The notes under the pieces were generated by a model. It was not told the DNA's origin, did no database searches, and worked only from the letters and a program-made list of their open reading frames with translations. Shown here one piece after another: positions 61,240 to 64,000 of a stretch of DNA of 64,000 nt. The DNA is from CAZSHX01 sp964606895. Its GTDB lineage: Bacteria; Bacteroidota; Ignavibacteria; Kapaibacteriales; UBA2268. The stretch covers positions 16,054 through 80,053 of the forward strand of contig CAZSHX010000010.1 in NCBI GenBank assembly GCA_964606895.1, read 5' to 3'. Position 1 is the stretch's first letter, and each line of letters opens with the position of its first letter. A program made the translations under genes and the position numbers.

Positions 61240-61989
61240 ATGAACAACAAACAACTTATTGCAGACAGGCTAATCAAATCTGGGCAAAAACTTCTTGAAA
61301 AACCTCTTGAGATGAAAATTTTCGTCAAAGATAATTTACCTGCAAACGTATTATGCAATGACCATGAAAATTATCCACATGCGTTTGTGCTTGCTTCTAT
61401 TATGGATAGCCAGATCAATGCTGAAAATGCCTGGCTGATACCTTTAAGAATTTCTGAAATAATTCATGGCTTCGCATTAAATCAATTACTTGAACTTGAA
61501 TTACTTGAATTACAAAAAATATTCAGAGAAAAACATTTACACAGATTCCACGAGATTCAAGCTAAAAATTTTTATAATGCAGTACATTTGATCCAAAAAA
61601 AATATGATAATAATGCTTCCAATATTTGGAATGGTGAACCTAAAAGCGGAACTGTCGTAAGACGATTCCTGGAATTTGAAGGTGTTGGCATTAAAATAGC
61701 AACAATGGCGACTAACATACTTGTAAGGGATTTTAAAATTCCGATGCAAGATAAAAATTGCATTGATATTTCCCCAGATAGACAAGTTATCAGAGTTTTC
61801 CAAAGAATTGGACTTATAGAACCTAATGGAACTATATTTCAACTATTATACTGTGCAAGGGAGTTGAATCCTGAATACCCTGGAATATTTGATTATCATG
61901 CATGGGAAATTGGGAAAAACTGGTGTAAACCAACAAACCCAAGATGCGATGCATGTTGGTTGAACGACCTTTGTCCTAAAATAATCTAA
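61240..61989 (+). CDS. Endonuclease III-like DNA glycosylase with Fe-S cluster
   Basis: A 249-residue HhH-GPD protein. The hairpin is FLEFEGVGIKIATMATNILV, with the catalytic Lys in GVGIK at the place of EndoIII Lys120. The Asp is in SPDRQVIRVFQRIG, as in the EndoIII motif VDTHVxRV. The C-terminal cluster loop CKPTNPRCDACWLNDLC has the C-x6-C-x2-C-x5-C spacing. It is somewhat longer than classic EndoIII (about 210), with an extended N-terminus (about 60 residues of unknown role). It would remove damaged bases (for example oxidised pyrimidines). It could also be a MutY/OGG-type relative; the exact substrate is unknown. Confidence 0.85.
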   Translation: MNNKQLIADRLIKSGQKLLEKPLEMKIFVKDNLPANVLCNDHENYPHAFVLASIMDSQINAENAWLIPLRISEIIHGFALNQLLELELLELQKIFREKHLHRFHEIQAKNFYNAVHLIQKKYDNNASNIWNGEPKSGTVVRRFLEFEGVGIKIATMATNILVRDFKIPMQDKNCIDISPDRQVIRVFQRIGLIEPNGTIFQLLYCARELNPEYPGIFDYHAWEIGKNWCKPTNPRCDACWLNDLCPKII

Positions 61990-62015
61990 GATTTGTGAAA
62001 AACAGCCCGAAATAT

Positions 62016-62043
62016 CCAAGGACTGCATATTAGCAGTCCTTGG
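62016..62043 (+). terminator. Hairpin between convergent genes
   Basis: CCAAGGACTGC (62016-62026), loop of six, GCAGTCCTTGG (62033-62043). A perfect 11-bp stem with an A-rich tail (AAGAATAAAAAAA) rather than a T run on the plus strand, so on the minus strand the upstream T tract would serve the protein to the right. Confidence 0.6.
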
Positions 62044-62092
62044 GATTAAGAATAAAAAAATAGAAATAACCATAGAATATATATCAATTAGT

Positions 62093-64000
62093 TCATTCTT
62101 TAATAATCTCTTTAGTGTAAACTGTACATCCTGAACTAATTTTAATCATATAAATTCCTACCGGAACTAGGTCTAAATCAGCCTGCACAATGATAAAATC
62201 GGTGTAAGCCTTCTTTAAGGAAAACACTTCTTGACCTAAAACATTGGATATTTGAATCTCAACATTTGCTTTGGTTCCGAATTGTGCCTCGATATTCAAT
62301 TTACCATTTGTTGGGTTTGGATAAATATTTACATCATTGAAAATTTCATCGGCTATACTGGTTTGATTAAGTTCCCCAGTTAAAGAAACATTGGAAGACT
62401 GGCTGTTCTGCAAAGTTATTATCGAAAATATGGCATCATATATTGTTTTTTCTGAAGGAGTAAAGATTATTGTTACAGATAAACCTGCCCCAGGAGCCAA
62501 AACATATTTACCGAACGGAGATTTAATTGAAAAGTTTGAAGCATCCGCTCCTTTAATTGATAAAGTAACGTCAGTTAAGTAATGTCCTTGGTTTTCTATA
62601 TAAATAATTTTTTCAACCGTTTTATTTTTTTCTTTTGAAATGAATTTCATTGAATTTGAAGATGGAACAATACTGTACATCCCCGAAGTTCCCATCAAGT
62701 TGACTGTAGGATTCAAAGGTGCACTACTAACAAACTGCAAGCTCGCAAATTTTAGACCTGCTGAAGTTGGAGAAAATCGAATAGCAAGAGCTAAACTATC
62801 TTTTTTCTTGATTACTTGTGGCAATTTTGGATTAGTAATGACAAAGTCATTATCCATGTTTCCTTGTATTTTGATTTCGTTTAGGGTAATATCCTCTGTG
62901 CCAAGACTTTTAATGAACCCGTTTAAGATTGTATCTTTTTTGGAATAATTAAGAACAGTATTGAAATCAACATTAGTACTTGTAAAGTAAAGAACTTGAT
63001 TCTTCAACGGCAAAACAGATAATCTGGAATTTCTTGATGTTACAGTTCCGCAATCACTATTGATGACACAATTATAGAATCCTGAATCAGATTGTTTCAC
63101 TCTGTTTAATCTAAGTATGGGGTTATTTTGACCAAAAAGATTATTATTATCTTTCCTCCACTGATAAGTCTCATTCGAAGAATTGATAAGAATAGAAAAT
63201 TCAGTATTCATGCTTTCTGGGACAGTTTGGTCTACTTGTTCTTTTGTAATTACAGATTTAGCCGCAATTGCAAGAATGGCATTTTCTATATATGCTGATT
63301 GGCATATATTATTGAGAACAATAACTTCATACCTTCCTTCATCCTGTCCGGACACAGAATTTAAAACAAGAGAATCTTGAAATGCTCCGGTAATCTCAGC
63401 CCCATCTTTTTTCCACTGGTAAGTTAAATCCTCACCTTTAGCATTTATTCTAAAAATTGCTCTACTATTGAGGCAGGTAAACACATTTTTTATATGCTTG
63501 AAAATTTCAACACCAGCGGATACGGTTACTTGGATAAAATCACTACTCCTCACATTTCTAGTGTCCGTTACTGTCAATTTATAAGTGATTGTTGACATTG
63601 GTGATGCCACTGGGTTTGGTATCGTATCATTGTCTAAATCGGAACTCGGCTCCCATTTATACTTGTATGGCGGTACGCCACCTGATGCAGGGGATGAACT
63701 ACCTAACTGAACCATTTCTCCGTTGCATAGTGATTTATCATCGCCCGCATTAACTGCAATAGCTGATACAGCACTTATTTTTATCGTTATTGAATCTTTA
63801 CTATTGCAGTTAGTGAGTTGATTTGTTTGCTCAATGAATAAAATCCCTGATCCTATTGGACCCCATTTTATAATCACTTTTGAAGTGTTATTAGCACCTA
63901 GAATGGTACCGCCATAAACCGACCATTTATATTTGGAATCATTTGAACTAGTGTTATGATTCATTATAAACCTTACTATATAATTTATAAGGATCATAAG
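62093..64000 (-). CDS. Large Ig-like/ASH surface protein with T9SS tail (partial)
   Basis: At least 635 residues, open to the right edge, with no signal peptide in view, so the N-terminus probably lies outside. The visible order is a PKD/Ig-like module (KYKWSVYGGTILG, VIIKWGPIGSG), a PKD-type repeat (AGDDKSLCNGEMVQLG, YKYKWEPSSDLDND), two Ig-like modules with Cys pairs (QDEGRYEVIVLNNICQSAYI, QSDSGFYNCVINSDCG), an anchor-D/ASH region, and a T9SS sorting domain (DVNIYPNPTNGKLNIEAQF, VQISNVLGQEVF-like and PVGIYMIKISSG). It is a surface or secreted adhesin-like protein; binding partner unknown. Confidence 0.75.
   Translation of the reverse strand, partial: LMILINYIVRFIMNHNTSSNDSKYKWSVYGGTILGANNTSKVIIKWGPIGSGILFIEQTNQLTNCNSKDSITIKISAVSAIAVNAGDDKSLCNGEMVQLGSSSPASGGVPPYKYKWEPSSDLDNDTIPNPVASPMSTITYKLTVTDTRNVRSSDFIQVTVSAGVEIFKHIKNVFTCLNSRAIFRINAKGEDLTYQWKKDGAEITGAFQDSLVLNSVSGQDEGRYEVIVLNNICQSAYIENAILAIAAKSVITKEQVDQTVPESMNTEFSILINSSNETYQWRKDNNNLFGQNNPILRLNRVKQSDSGFYNCVINSDCGTVTSRNSRLSVLPLKNQVLYFTSTNVDFNTVLNYSKKDTILNGFIKSLGTEDITLNEIKIQGNMDNDFVITNPKLPQVIKKKDSLALAIRFSPTSAGLKFASLQFVSSAPLNPTVNLMGTSGMYSIVPSSNSMKFISKEKNKTVEKIIYIENQGHYLTDVTLSIKGADASNFSIKSPFGKYVLAPGAGLSVTIIFTPSEKTIYDAIFSIITLQNSQSSNVSLTGELNQTSIADEIFNDVNIYPNPTNGKLNIEAQFGTKANVEIQISNVLGQEVFSLKKAYTDFIIVQADLDLVPVGIYMIKISSGCTVYTKEIIKE

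Noticed and set aside
61537..61842. Minus-strand frame over the glycosylase
   Set aside because: Shadow of a well-supported gene with catalytic motifs on the plus strand.

Overview
The window is AT-rich bacterial chromosome. It looks like a member of the Bacteroidota/Chlorobiota (FCB) group, most likely an Ignavibacteria- or Kapabacteria-like lineage. Pointers are several proteins with type IX secretion (T9SS) C-terminal sorting domains, three FISUMP-domain proteins, an OstA-type LPS-transport protein, a TonB-dependent-receptor-like protein, weak or absent Shine-Dalgarno sequences at many starts, and promoter-like pairs of the Bacteroidota type (TTTG, about 19-20 bases, TAnnTTTG). The lineage is inferred from gene content only. 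I recognised no rRNA, tRNA, CRISPR array or intact insertion sequence.

Layout. 0-8 kb: a TPR protein tail, secreted propeller proteins with T9SS tails, a class II Fic enzyme flanked on both sides by 40-bp direct repeats, a TolB-like lipoprotein and fructose-1,6-bisphosphatase. 8-10.2 kb: a phage-like regulatory cassette (Mor-like activator divergent from an XRE repressor plus a separate S24/LexA-type protease) with twin palindromic operators, then a CheY-like response regulator. 10.4-15.3 kb: an ASH/T9SS protein, an outer-membrane barrel and two FISUMP proteins. 15.3-16.8 kb: a repeat-filled stretch with only an orphan HicB-like gene. 16.8-35.5 kb: mostly housekeeping and envelope genes (redoxin, HtrA, peptide deformylase, OstA-like, glycosyltransferase, histidine kinase, HAD phosphatase, CdsA, MnmA, TonB-type receptor, GyrA, GDP-fucose synthesis, UvrD helicase).

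35.6-47.4 kb is the most notable part: CcmF haem lyase, a single-haem cytochrome-porin fusion of outer-membrane type, a Rieske protein, a 13-haem cytochrome, a b561/NapC-like membrane cytochrome with seven c-haem motifs (one of them CxxxCH), a 19-haem cytochrome fused to a b-type membrane domain, and a small two-TM protein. Together they carry 40 predicted c-type haem motifs and look like a quinone-to-outer-membrane electron conduit of a composition I do not recognise.

47.6-64 kb: a third FISUMP protein, a 42-bp tandem repeat array, RsmE, two glycosyltransferases, a TPR protein, a dihaem lipoprotein, and an ECF sigma factor followed by a protein that spans the inner membrane and ends in an outer-membrane barrel (dual-membrane-spanning anti-sigma, Dma-like) plus a free-standing barrel paralogue. 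Then come a PAS/GAF histidine kinase, HisS, a truncated AlbA_2-type gene, an endonuclease III-like glycosylase, and a large Ig-like/ASH/T9SS adhesin-like protein that runs off the right edge.
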